A stretch of DNA of 13,279 bases from Deltaproteobacteria bacterium (GCA_024277475.1 JAJRVC010000734.1:1-13279); one strand, 5' to 3'. Shown: positions 1 through 7,216, counted from the first letter of the stretch. The notes: generated by a model from the sequence alone, not told the origin. Numbers and translations: made by a program.

Positions 1-1
1 C

Positions 2-706
2 GCTATCGTAGCAAACGCCCATAAAGTACGTCAGGGTGAGCCACCCGTCGGTACGAACCTGAATGGCTCTGACGGTCTATGTGATTTTTATTTCATCGAG
101 CAAAGTGATCCGGATCAGGTGGCCGCCGGGATCGTCCGACTGTGCAGGGAAGAACTGCCTGCTAAATTTAACCTGGACCCCATCCATGATATCCAGGTTT
201 TAACTCCGATGCACAGAGGACCGGTGGGCACGATCAACTTGAATCAAATGTTGCAAAAGGCTTTGAATCCGAAACCTGTTTTGATGGAAGCCCTGGGCAA
301 TTCGTTTAAAATCGGCGATAAAGTCATGCACCTAATCAATAATTACCAAAAGGAAGTGTATAACGGAGATATTGGGGTTATAGGCAGTATTGACCGCCGG
401 AAAAAAGAGCTTTTGGTGGATTATTACGGCAGAATCGTCCTCTACGCAGCCGGTGATCTCGATCAGATTACAACGGCCTATGCGATTTCGGTACACAAAT
501 CCCAGGGGTCTGAATATCCGGCCGTTATCGTACCCCTGGTGACCCAGCATTATGTTCTGTTACAGAGAAATCTGTTGTATACTGCCATGACGAGAGGTAA
601 AAAATTAGTCATCCTGATCGGGACCAGGAAAGCATTGCACATTGCCTTGAAAAATGACAAACCTAACCGGCGCCTTTCCAGTCTGGCTGCTCGGCTTAAG
701 GGATAA
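2..706 (+). CDS. recD2: RecD2-type ATP-dependent DNA helicase, C-terminal part (5' end outside the window)
   Basis: The open frame runs in from the window edge without a stop, so the GTG at 119 is not the true start. Only the last 234 residues are present; RecD2 proteins are usually around 700-750 residues. The visible part starts with the helicase phrase IVANAHKVRQGE and continues through VLTPMHRGPVG, FKIGDKVMHLINNY and NGDIGVIG. It then has the superfamily-1 motifs V (YAISVHKSQGSE) and VI (LLYTAMTRGKKLVILIG), which form the UvrD_C_2-like second RecA domain. RecD2 enzymes are 5'-3' DNA helicases that act outside RecBCD in DNA repair and replication-fork upkeep. The N-terminal HhH region and Walker A lie outside the window. 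TraA-like relaxase helicases share these motifs, but the NAHKV and PMHRGP phrases and the normal C-terminus favour RecD2. Confidence 0.9.
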   Translation, partial: AIVANAHKVRQGEPPVGTNLNGSDGLCDFYFIEQSDPDQVAAGIVRLCREELPAKFNLDPIHDIQVLTPMHRGPVGTINLNQMLQKALNPKPVLMEALGNSFKIGDKVMHLINNYQKEVYNGDIGVIGSIDRRKKELLVDYYGRIVLYAAGDLDQITTAYAISVHKSQGSEYPAVIVPLVTQHYVLLQRNLLYTAMTRGKKLVILIGTRKALHIALKNDKPNRRLSSLAARLKG

Positions 707-734
707 GCTTAGTCGGTTGTAGCGTAGGGGAGAT

Positions 735-771
735 CCCGCTTTATCGGGGAATTGAATATTGAAAATTTGTG
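735..771. repeat. GC hairpin followed by 7-bp-period AT tract
   Basis: CCCG at 735-738 pairs with CGGG at 745-748 across a 6-base loop. It is followed by three heptamers: ATTGAAT (751), ATTGAAA (758) and ATTTGTG (765). A similar module, a CCGG hairpin and then TTGA heptamers, lies at 13068-13116 at the other end of the window. It sits 28 bases after the recD2 stop and has no T-run, so it is not called a terminator. Confidence 0.5.
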
Positions 772-990
772 GTAACGCCCACGCAGCGCAGGCGTTTGCG
801 CCGTGTTTCGCTCTATCTTTTCTATTCTTGTCGGGTCGGTAGAAGCTTTTCGGACCTACCACTGGAAAAGTGGTTTAATATCGGAATTAATTGCCAATTC
901 GGCTCCAAAATTTGGGATTGCCCTGACGAAGCTGATGCTTTTCTCGTCAATACGCGTCCTGAACGCAATCCAGGTACGAAAATGGAGCCT

Positions 991-1012
991 TGAACCCTGA
1001 ACCCGTGAACGC
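991..1012. repeat. TGAACCC heptamer tract
   Basis: TGAACCC at 991-997 is directly followed by TGAACCC at 998-1004, and after one extra base by TGAACGC at 1006-1012. The tract ends 24 bases before the start codon of the PAS-HisKA gene. It is one of five short intergenic tracts in this window with a seven-base period. Confidence 0.55.
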
Positions 1013-1036
1013 CTATGATCTACGGATTTGATAGAG

Positions 1037-1786
1037 ATGAAGCCCACCTATGAAGAGTTGAAAAATAGAGTTTTAGAGTTGGAAACCGAAGCTGAGGATT
1101 GCAGAATTGCCGAGAAATCGTTGCGACGAAGCAATGATATCGTCAACAGTATTTTATCTGCTTCACCCATCGGGATCGGACTGGTGGAAAATCGATTCTT
1201 CAAACAGATCAATGGGACCATGATGAAGATGTTTCGATTCGACTCGGAATTGGATTACTTCGGCAAGAGCGCTCGGATCATTTATCCATCGGAGGAGGAT
1301 TTTCTGAATGTCGGCGATTTTATTTATAAATATCTCAAATCCGGAAAAGAAGCCTGGCTGGATACCACCTTTAAAAGAAAAGACGGGACTACCTTTTTGG
1401 GTCACCTAAAAGTGAGTTCTCTATACCCGCCCGATCCCATGCAAAGAGCCACTTTTACCGTTTCGGATATTTCGTGGAGAAAGCGCGCTGAAGAAGAATT
1501 GCTGCAGAAGGAAAAATTGCAGGCGGTTGTCGAAACGGCCGGGGCAGTGTGCCATGAGATGAATCAACCCATGCAGGCAGTGCTGGTGGAGCTTGCCGAG
1601 TGCGCACTGACGGATGAGTTCGAAAAAGATACGGTCAAACAAAGAATCAGAAAAATTCAGCAACATCTCAATATGTTGCGAGAAATGTCACGAAAACTCA
1701 TGCATATTGTCCGATATGAAACACGTGATTATCTTGAAGGCGAAAAGATCATTGATATTGATAAAGCATCGGGTATCGGTGATTGA
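1037..1786 (+). CDS. PAS-HisKA protein lacking the histidine-kinase ATPase domain
   Basis: A 249-residue protein. Residues 1-30 are a charged helix (MKPTYEELKNRVLELE) like the leaders of many Desulfobacterota sensor kinases. Residues about 34-150 form a PAS domain, ending in the usual FTVSDISWRKRAEEEL linker. Residues about 160-228 form a HisKA dimerisation helix pair with the H-box CHEMNQP, the acceptor histidine being H173. The chain then ends at DYLEGEKIIDIDKASGIGD, with no N, G1 or G2 boxes of a HATPase_c domain. It cannot phosphorylate itself in the usual way and may act as a phosphoacceptor for, or a partner of, another kinase. No response regulator gene is adjacent. The ATG at 1037 is preferred over the TTG at 1028 because MKPTYEEL is the usual beginning; the upstream GATAGAG is only a weak ribosome site. 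The next gene is convergent, 29 bases away. Confidence 0.8.
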   Translation: MKPTYEELKNRVLELETEAEDCRIAEKSLRRSNDIVNSILSASPIGIGLVENRFFKQINGTMMKMFRFDSELDYFGKSARIIYPSEEDFLNVGDFIYKYLKSGKEAWLDTTFKRKDGTTFLGHLKVSSLYPPDPMQRATFTVSDISWRKRAEEELLQKEKLQAVVETAGAVCHEMNQPMQAVLVELAECALTDEFEKDTVKQRIRKIQQHLNMLREMSRKLMHIVRYETRDYLEGEKIIDIDKASGIGD

Positions 1787-1815
1787 CATAAGCTCTGCGT
1801 TTTAATGTTGATTGG

Positions 1816-2241
1816 CTATGAATCCGTATCCTGGGGGGCCGGAATTGGGATTTTGAAGAACTGGATTCCTTCCTCCTTGAGGGTTTTTTCCTCGTCTTTG
1901 GTACTTACGCCCCGGATGTTGCGGGGTTCAGTGGCGCCGTAATGGATTTTTAAGGCTTCTTTCGCAAAATCACAGCCAACGTTGTCGAAATTTTTCTCCA
2001 CGAATTCAATGGCTTCTTTCCCAATTTTTGCCAAGTCGACTTCTTCAGGTGAAAGGGTCTTGGGCTTGATGGTTTGGGAAGATCTTATAGCAAATGTGGA
2101 AGGCAGATTGTCCACGGAGGTATCGTTGCAAACCGGACAGGTGATCAGGCCCTTTTTTTTCTGGTCGAGATAGGCCTTGCGATCTTCAAACCAACCTTCA
2201 AAAGAATGACCATTGGTGCATTGTAAATCATACGCAATCAT
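1816..2241 (-). CDS. DUF1178 family protein, putative zinc-site protein
   Basis: A 141-residue protein matching the DUF1178 (COG5319) pattern. The start is MIAYDLQCTNGHSFEGWF. C8 and H12 are followed by a CPVC knuckle (C35 and C38), which together look like a metal site. The C-terminal half carries VGCDFAKEALKIHYG, EPRNIRG and EEGIQFFKIPIP, all typical of the family. The length is close to the usual 140-160 residues. The function of the family is unknown, and nothing here adds to it. The gene is monocistronic: it converges with the PAS-HisKA gene and diverges from the SH3 protein gene. AGGATGG about 12 bases before the ATG could serve as ribosome site, although the spacing is long. Confidence 0.85.
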   Translation of the reverse strand: MIAYDLQCTNGHSFEGWFEDRKAYLDQKKKGLITCPVCNDTSVDNLPSTFAIRSSQTIKPKTLSPEEVDLAKIGKEAIEFVEKNFDNVGCDFAKEALKIHYGATEPRNIRGVSTKDEEKTLKEEGIQFFKIPIPAPQDTDS

Positions 2242-2340
2242 ATAGGTTAAACCATCCTAATCTAATTTTTCAAGGAATATCGTTTGGAACTTTTAAAAAT
2301 TCATAATAAATTAAGATAAATACATGTGAATTAATATAAG

Positions 2341-2439
2341 AATATCATATGTGCCAAGATTTTTAAAGACAATGTTGGCATAATTTGCTATTTTAACAAA
2401 ATGTTGTAAAATATGATATTTAAAAAGTCTTCAACATTT
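2341..2439. promoter_or_regulatory. AT-rich control region with nested inverted repeats upstream of the SH3 protein gene
   Basis: AATATCATAT (2341-2350) has an exact inverted copy at 2411-2420. AAATGTTG (2399-2406) has an exact inverted copy, CAACATTT, at 2432-2439, ending just before the ribosome site. AATGTTG also occurs directly at 2371-2377. A possible plus-strand promoter is TTGCTA (2385-2390), a 16-base spacer and TAAAAT (2407-2412). This would place the second inverted repeat over the start of the transcript. The promoter match is weak; the repeats are exact but lie in AT-rich DNA. Confidence 0.35.
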
Positions 2440-2458
2440 ATCAGGGAGTGTGCCGGTT

Positions 2459-3121
2459 ATGAAAATCCTGCTTAAGCGAATCGTGTTTATGGGAATTTGT
2501 GTGATGTGTTTTTCTGCTGTTGGCTTTGCTGAAACCAGGTATGTGACGGATTTATTGAAGTTGCCGTTGCGAACCGGTCCGAGCACGGAATATAAGATCC
2601 TGGCTCTGATTGAATCCGGTCAACGGTTAGAGGTCGTGGAGCCAGGGGATAACTGGTCACGGGTGAGACTTGCCAATGGAAAAGAGGGCTATGTTTTGAA
2701 CAGGTACCTGGTCGCTCGACCAACCAGCGCCGTTCGATTGGAGCAATTGCAAAGCAAGTATACAGCCTTAAAACAGCAGGCAGCGGCCTTGATTGAGGAA
2801 AATAGCCGTTTTAAAGAAGAAAACAAAACATTCAGATCATCCCTCGCCGGCAACGAAAAAGCGCTTAAAAAGCTGGACAGTGATTACAAGGAGCTAAAGG
2901 CCGGTGCAGCTGAATTTTTAAATCTCAAAAAAAAATACAAGGAAGTCAGTACCCAGCTGGCCGAACAAACGAAAAGGGCCAACACGCTGGACAAAGAATT
3001 GAGCGGACTTGAAATGAATCAATATATCAAATGGTTTTTAGCCGGTTCCGGCGTGCTCCTGGTGGGTTTTATCATCGGCTTTTCCGCCAAACGGGGGCGT
3101 CGACGGCCCTCACTGATGTAG
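2459..3121 (+). CDS. SH3 domain and membrane-anchor protein (TIGR04211/YgiM-like)
   Basis: A 220-residue envelope protein. Residues 1-24 are a signal peptide, with likely cleavage after GFA24. Residues 27-85 form a bacterial SH3 domain: LPLRTGPSTEYKIL, then NWSRVRLANGKEGYVLNRYL. Residues about 93-185 are a charged coiled coil. Residues 192-209 are one hydrophobic helix, followed by the basic tail KRGRRR. This is the order found in the SH3-and-anchor family, so the SH3 domain and coiled coil should face the periplasm, held by the C-terminal helix. SH3b domains usually bind cell wall or proteins; the ligand is unknown here. The start at ATG 2459 is chosen because AGGGAG at 2443-2448 lies 10 bases upstream, while the GTG at 2450 would overlap that site. 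It appears to be a single-gene unit. Confidence 0.88.
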   Translation: MKILLKRIVFMGICVMCFSAVGFAETRYVTDLLKLPLRTGPSTEYKILALIESGQRLEVVEPGDNWSRVRLANGKEGYVLNRYLVARPTSAVRLEQLQSKYTALKQQAAALIEENSRFKEENKTFRSSLAGNEKALKKLDSDYKELKAGAAEFLNLKKKYKEVSTQLAEQTKRANTLDKELSGLEMNQYIKWFLAGSGVLLVGFIIGFSAKRGRRRPSLM

Positions 3122-3152
3122 TTATCCGGAAAGTCGGCAACGATCCTCTCAA

Positions 3153-3181
3153 TTGACAGGGTCTCCAGGAAATATTATATT
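3153..3181 (+). promoter_or_regulatory. Sigma70-type promoter of the CNNM-CBS protein gene
   Basis: A perfect -35 box TTGACA (3153-3158), a 17-base spacer and TATATT (3176-3181; five of six match TATAAT). Transcription would start near 3188, giving a leader of about 75 bases before the ATG at 3263. It lies in the gap between the SH3 gene and the CNNM-CBS gene, oriented towards the latter. Boxes and spacing are read directly; activity is inferred. Confidence 0.55.
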
Positions 3182-3262
3182 CATTTGTAATAGTCGTTAG
3201 CGAACCTGCAACAAAACTAAAAAGTTACAATAAGGAGAAGAGGACATCTTCGAAAAAACTTG

Positions 3263-4537
3263 ATGACGATATTAGGAACACAGATGCTAGTTAGTCAATT
3301 GGTGGTTTTATTCGTCCTCCTTTTGCTCTCCGGGTTTTTTTCCTCCGCCGAAACGGCTCTATTTTCAATCAGCAGGGCCAAAGCCATTCATCTCGCAAAA
3401 GAAAAAGGACTGATAAACTCGCTGATCAAAAAAATGAAAGACGATCATCACCGGCTCCTTTCCACGATTCTCATCGGCAACAATATTGTAAATGTCGGCG
3501 CCTCGGCGCTGGCCACTGCGGTTACCATTAAGCTGGTTTCTCACAATGCTGTTGGAATTGCCACCGGCATTATGACTTTTCTTATTTTGATCTTTGGCGA
3601 AATTTTTCCTAAATCAATCGCGAGCAGAAACAATATCCTCATTGCCAGGCTGGTCATCATTCCATTGTACTGGCTGTCGATTCTATTTGCTCCGATAATT
3701 TTTATGTTGAACTTCATCCCCAAACTTACCGGCAAGGTTCGGAAAAAACCACTGGTAACTGAAGAAGAGTTGATGACCTTTGTTGAGGTGGTGGAGGAAG
3801 AGGGGGGAATTGAAGAAGAGGAAAGAGAGCTTATTCATAATATTTTTGAATTTGACGATACCAGTGCCTCGGAAATCATGACACCGCGCGCGGATATGTT
3901 TGTTATCCATGCCGATGAGAAACTGGATCTTGAAGAAATCATCCGATCCGGCTTTACCCGGATTCCAGTCATCGAGGAAGATATCGATCATGTCATCGGC
4001 ATTTTAAATATTAAAGATCTATTCATGCACCAGGTTACTTCATCAGCCCAGGCAGAGGCCCGCAACGTCATGCGCGAGCCCTATTTTGTGCCGGAAAATA
4101 AAAAGTTAGATGATTTGCTGCACGAGTTTAAAAGGAGAAAACAGCACATGGCCGTCGTGGTGGATGAGCACGGTGGTGTGTCAGGGCTGATAACCCTGGA
4201 AGATGCGCTTGAAGAAATTGTCGGCGAAATTATTGATGAGACCGACAAATTTGAGGACCATATCGTCAAACTGGCTGAAAACGAATGGATGGTACTTGGC
4301 AAATCAGAAATCGATGATGTTAATGAAAAATTGCAAATGAATATTCCTGATACCTGGGAGTATGATACTTTTTCCGGCTATGTCCTGGACCAGATCGGCA
4401 GAATTCCTAAAGAAAAAGAAGAAATCCGTATTGGGGATTTTATCATTACGGTTAAGGAGATGGACGGAACGAGGATCAAAGAATATATTGTTAAAAAGAG
4501 AGAAAATGTGTCCCGGGATGCTGAAGAATCATCATGA
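3263..4537 (+). CDS. CNNM/CorB-type membrane protein with CBS pair and CorC_HlyC domain (hemolysin family)
   Basis: A 424-residue inner-membrane protein with the full family layout. Residues about 8-160 are a CNNM (DUF21) domain with several membrane helices, containing SGFFSSAETALFSISRAK, LIGNNIVNVGASALAT and FGEIFPKSIASRNN. An acidic linker GGIEEEERELIHNIFEFDD (181-199) leads into MTPRADM and the CBS pair, about 205-255 and 270-325; the second CBS has MAVVVDEHGGVSGLITLED, the usual nucleotide-binding type. Residues about 335-412 are the CorC_HlyC domain. Members are linked to Mg2+ (or Co2+) transport or resistance, with the CBS pair sensing Mg-ATP; substrate is inferred. The start is uncertain. 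ATG 3263 follows an unusually distant purine-rich site (3233-3244). The ATG at 3284, with TAGGA nearby, would still leave the first helix whole. No partner gene follows. Confidence 0.88.
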   Translation: MTILGTQMLVSQLVVLFVLLLLSGFFSSAETALFSISRAKAIHLAKEKGLINSLIKKMKDDHHRLLSTILIGNNIVNVGASALATAVTIKLVSHNAVGIATGIMTFLILIFGEIFPKSIASRNNILIARLVIIPLYWLSILFAPIIFMLNFIPKLTGKVRKKPLVTEEELMTFVEVVEEEGGIEEEERELIHNIFEFDDTSASEIMTPRADMFVIHADEKLDLEEIIRSGFTRIPVIEEDIDHVIGILNIKDLFMHQVTSSAQAEARNVMREPYFVPENKKLDDLLHEFKRRKQHMAVVVDEHGGVSGLITLEDALEEIVGEIIDETDKFEDHIVKLAENEWMVLGKSEIDDVNEKLQMNIPDTWEYDTFSGYVLDQIGRIPKEKEEIRIGDFIITVKEMDGTRIKEYIVKKRENVSRDAEESS

Positions 4538-4691
4538 GGTTTCAGATAAAGCGGAAGAAAAGGCGGAGTTTCATACGAACCCGGCTGCTAAAATAACCAG
4601 TTTATCATCTATAAACCGTACCATTTCGGCGTTTCATAAGGTGTCAGCCCTGTCCTCTATTTTTCCGCTTACCGAATTTCCACTCCAGATT

Positions 4692-4712
4692 TCTGTCCTC
4701 TGTTTTCTGTCT
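4692..4712. repeat. TCTGTYY heptamer tract
   Basis: Three adjoining heptamers, TCTGTCC (4692), TCTGTTT (4699) and TCTGTCT (4706), with an exact seven-base period. On the minus strand the core reads ACAGA. The tract sits in the 248-base gap (4538-4785) between the CNNM-CBS gene and the convergent epmA-like gene. The rest of that gap has no recognisable gene or terminator. Further on (4747-4771) are loosely similar pieces GCTATGCGCTCTG and CTCCATGCGTCTG. Confidence 0.5.
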
Positions 4713-4785
4713 TCAGGCCACCTGCCCTCTGAAACCTATTATTACGCTATGCGCTCTGCTCCATGCGTCTGTCCCCCCGCACACA

Positions 4786-5706
4786 TTAAAGCTCTTCGGG
4801 CGTAAAGGTAACCACGTCGTCAATTTCAGTTGCATCGCAAAACAGCATCACCAGGCGATCGACTCCCAGCGCGTTGCCGGCGGCATCCGGCATGTCTTTT
4901 AAGACCGTTAAGAATTTTTGCGGCATCGGATAAACCGGATGACCGAAAGACTTACGCAGCCGCTGCTCTGTTTCGAAACGGGCTTGCTGCTCGGCAGGAT
5001 CGGTCAGTTCACTGAAACCATTGCAGAGCTCGATTCCGGCGATGTAAAGCTCAAAGCGTTCGGCCAGCATATCGTTTTGAGGCTTTAATCTTGCCAGAGC
5101 CCCGTAAGGTGCCGGGTAGTCATATAGAAAGAGCGGTGTCGGTGATCCCAGGTTGGGCTCAATTTCGTTTACCATGACCTCATCAAAACAATCTTTTTCA
5201 AGCGCCCTTTCCATCGTCAGGGATGCATATCGATGAAATGCCGTGGTCACCGACATGCGTGTCCAGGGAGTATCCAGATGTATTTCCCGGTTCCGATAAT
5301 TAATTTTATTGTTTCCGTTTATCCGGCGGGCGACAGAGCGGATGAGGTCTTCACATTCGTCCATGAGATTATTGTAATCGCAACCGATGCTGTACCACTC
5401 CAGTATGGTGAGCTCCGGGAGGTGCCTGGCACCCCTTTCTCTGTGCCGGAAACATTTGCAGATTTGAAAAATCCGGGGAAATCCTGCGGCCAGCAATTGT
5501 TTCATGCACAACTCGGGTGAGGTTTGCAGAAACCAATCTTCGGTGACAACGGCATTGATGTGAGCTTCGGGAGCCGGAGCCGGGATGCGGATGGGGGTCT
5601 CAATCTCGAGATATTCCCGACCAATTAAAAAGCGGCGGATTGCCTGAATAATCCGGGCACGCACTCGGAGGTTGCGGCTTATTGCAGACTGCTTATATTT
5701 TTTCAT
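4786..5706 (-). CDS. epmA: EF-P--(R)-beta-lysine ligase EpmA (GenX/PoxA, LysRS-like)
   Basis: A 306-residue class II aminoacyl-tRNA-synthetase-like protein without the tRNA anticodon-binding domain, the length expected for EpmA. Motif 1 is around residues 27-47 (FLIGREYLEIETPIRIPAPAPE). WFLQTSPELCMKQLLAAG (58-75) follows. Motif 2 is around 86-105 (FRHRERGARHLPELTILEWY). GIELCNGFSELTDPAEQ (224-240) lies before motif 3 (GNALGVDRLVMLF, 277-289). EpmA activates beta-lysine and attaches it to a conserved lysine of elongation factor P, which helps ribosomes through proline stretches. Its substrate comes from EpmB; neither epmB nor efp is in this window. The ATG at 5706 is the only sensible start, with a weak GTAGG before it. 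The gap to the upstream gene holds a heptamer tract, so it may have its own promoter. Confidence 0.9.
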   Translation of the reverse strand: MKKYKQSAISRNLRVRARIIQAIRRFLIGREYLEIETPIRIPAPAPEAHINAVVTEDWFLQTSPELCMKQLLAAGFPRIFQICKCFRHRERGARHLPELTILEWYSIGCDYNNLMDECEDLIRSVARRINGNNKINYRNREIHLDTPWTRMSVTTAFHRYASLTMERALEKDCFDEVMVNEIEPNLGSPTPLFLYDYPAPYGALARLKPQNDMLAERFELYIAGIELCNGFSELTDPAEQQARFETEQRLRKSFGHPVYPMPQKFLTVLKDMPDAAGNALGVDRLVMLFCDATEIDDVVTFTPEEL

Positions 5707-5734
5707 AGTGCCTACAGTTGATCAAATTTAGGGA

Positions 5735-5902
5735 TCAGAAAATAAAAAATCTGAAATCCGAATATCGAAATTCGAAACAACATCGAAATCCGAATACAAA
5801 ATGACCAAACCTGTTTAACAACCATTCGGGGTTCTGCGACCAGAGTGCGATGTTGACATCAAACTCGAACCTGGGCGGGTCTACGAGTTCAGTTTTTTTC
5901 AA
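5735..5902 (-). CDS. Possible small ORF overlapping the end of the deacetylase-fold gene
   Basis: A 55-codon frame begins at a TTG (5902-5900) inside the last codons of the deacetylase-fold gene and overlaps it by 14 bases. GGAAG lies nine bases upstream on the minus strand, a reasonable ribosome site for coupled translation. The first part reads KKTELVDPPRFEFDVNIALW and then SQNPEWLLNRFG, which looks protein-like. The last 21 or so codons run through the GAAATCC heptamer tract and become low-complexity (F, R, C rich). It may be a gene remnant whose end was replaced by the tract, or chance. I do not recognise a family. Confidence 0.15.
   Translation of the reverse strand: MKKTELVDPPRFEFDVNIALWSQNPEWLLNRFGHFVFGFRCCFEFRYSDFRFFIF
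5753..5797. repeat. GAAATCC-type heptamer tract with exact 12-base direct repeat
   Basis: GAAATCCGAATA occurs at 5753-5764 and again at 5785-5796. GAA trinucleotides start at 5753, 5760, 5767, 5774, 5785 and 5792: steps of 7, 7, 7, 11 and 7. The units are therefore degenerate GAAATYC heptamers with one four-base insertion. The tract lies between the epmA start and the end of the deacetylase-fold gene. Confidence 0.6.
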
Positions 5903-7202
5903 CATATTTATCTTCTGTGCGGTCCTGAAGAAAGATCATATCAAATTGGGCGGTGTCGGCCGTATCATACCACCGGTAGCCGATTTCTTTGCATTTATTG
6001 CAGGCTTTGCGGGGAATGTGAACAGCAAGGATATGCACACCGCGGTCTGAGGATGAATCAATGCGCAGGGCTCCGGCGCAATCAGGACAAATCCGAATCT
6101 GTTCCGACTGGGATTCCTGGATTCCGTCGGTATCATAAAAAAGATTGCGGGTGCGGCGTTGCGGGGCTGGTTTCTCCATGAATTGATCTTTTATGTTTTC
6201 CCTTTGTTGCCAGAGGGAGAGTGTGACTTCACCGATCTTTTCGATGGCTTCGGTCACCGCCGGTGTCTGTCGAATACTTGCCGGGTCATAATCCGGTTCT
6301 TTTACTTTGCTGTAATCCACTCCGGCCATAGCCAGGATAATGCCCACATTGACATAGGGAAGAGCCCCTTCAATGGAATAGCCGCCTTCCAGTACGGCAA
6401 TATCCGGCTCCAGCATGGTTGTCAGGTCGGCATAGCCCTGGGCCGAAAAATTCATATTGGTGATCGGGTCGCTGTAGTGGTTGTCCTGACCAGCGGAGTT
6501 GATGATGAGGTCCGGATCAAAATCTTTGAGAATCGGCATGACAATGTTTTTTACGGCATTCAAAAAGCCCTCTTCAGAGGTGTTCGGTGGCAGGGGAATA
6601 TTTAGCGTTTTGCCAACCGCGTTGATGCCTCCCAGTTCATCCGCAAACCCAGAGCCGGGATACAGGGTCCGCCCATCCTGGTGAATCGAAATAAAGAGGG
6701 TGTCCGGGTCGTGCCAGTAGATATCCTGGGTACCGTCACCATGGTGACAATCCGTATCAACAATGGCCACCTTGTCAACGGCATAGGCCTGGCGGAGATA
6801 TTCGATCATGACGGCTTCTATATTGATATTGCAAAATCCCCTGGCGCCGTGCACAATGCGCATGGCATGATGTCCCGGTGGTCTGACAAGGGCGAAGCCC
6901 CGATCAATCTGTCCGTCGAGTACCGCCATACCGATGGTTTTTGCTCCACCGGCACTGATGAAATGAGATTCGGTGGTAACGCTCCATACATCCGGTACGC
7001 AAAAATGAACACGCTGAATATCCTTTAGCGTAACCGGATCCGGTTTTAGTTCCGTTACTCCATCAATATCAAAGAGTCCTTCCTCAAATACCTGATCCTG
7101 GGTATAAAGCAAACGTTCTTCCCTCTCAGGATGGGTCGGACTGATAGCCCAATCGAAAGCGGGGAAGAATACGAGACCGGTTTTGTGTTTTGCTTTCAAC
7201 AT
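5889..7202 (-). CDS. Histone-deacetylase-fold amidohydrolase with C-terminal zinc ribbon
   Basis: A 437-residue protein. Residues about 8-300 form an HDAC/AcuC/acetylpolyamine-amidohydrolase domain with all catalytic positions present. These are RPPGHH (H111, H112), DTDCHHGDG (D149, zinc ligands D151 and H153, then H154), SAGQD (zinc ligand D240) and the transition-state tyrosine in LEGGY (Y275). It should therefore be an active zinc deacetylase; the acyl-amine or acyl-lysine substrate is unknown. Residues 301-368 are a linker. Residues 370-412 carry CPDC (C372, C375) and CNKC (C401, C404), an added zinc ribbon; typical bacterial members end after the catalytic domain, at roughly 310-380 residues. 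The gene starts 14 bases after the hydantoinase-family gene and is almost surely cotranscribed with it. The ATG at 7202 has only AAGAG as ribosome site, fitting coupled translation. The stop follows a run of seven A. Confidence 0.87.
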   Translation of the reverse strand: MLKAKHKTGLVFFPAFDWAISPTHPEREERLLYTQDQVFEEGLFDIDGVTELKPDPVTLKDIQRVHFCVPDVWSVTTESHFISAGGAKTIGMAVLDGQIDRGFALVRPPGHHAMRIVHGARGFCNINIEAVMIEYLRQAYAVDKVAIVDTDCHHGDGTQDIYWHDPDTLFISIHQDGRTLYPGSGFADELGGINAVGKTLNIPLPPNTSEEGFLNAVKNIVMPILKDFDPDLIINSAGQDNHYSDPITNMNFSAQGYADLTTMLEPDIAVLEGGYSIEGALPYVNVGIILAMAGVDYSKVKEPDYDPASIRQTPAVTEAIEKIGEVTLSLWQQRENIKDQFMEKPAPQRRTRNLFYDTDGIQESQSEQIRICPDCAGALRIDSSSDRGVHILAVHIPRKACNKCKEIGYRWYDTADTAQFDMIFLQDRTEDKYVEKN

Positions 7203-7216
7203 TGTATGCTCTTGAT

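Larger units (their letters stand above)
707..1036. other. Gene-free gap between recD2 and the PAS-HisKA gene
   Basis: No convincing coding region lies in these 330 bases; short frames through it have no recognisable protein character. It contains a CCCG/CGGG hairpin with an adjoining ATTGAAW tract (735-771), a small GGCG-TTTG-CGCC hairpin at 791-802, and a TGAACCC tract (991-1012) just before the next gene. No clear promoter or terminator was found. Confidence 0.6.

Noticed and set aside
119..121. GTG as the start of a short 195-residue helicase
   Set aside because: The frame is open upstream to the window edge and encodes the conserved IVANAHKVRQGE segment, so the gene begins outside the window.
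2450..2452. GTG start for the SH3-anchor protein
   Set aside because: It is one base from the AGGGAG ribosome site; the ATG at 2459 has ideal spacing and starts the signal peptide.
4362..4805. 147-codon plus-strand frame across the end of the CNNM-CBS gene
   Set aside because: It is out of frame with the CorC_HlyC coding region and then runs through a repeat tract; it shows no protein character.
5753..5797. CRISPR-like array
   Set aside because: Repeat units are only seven bases, degenerate and without spacers; no cas gene is near.
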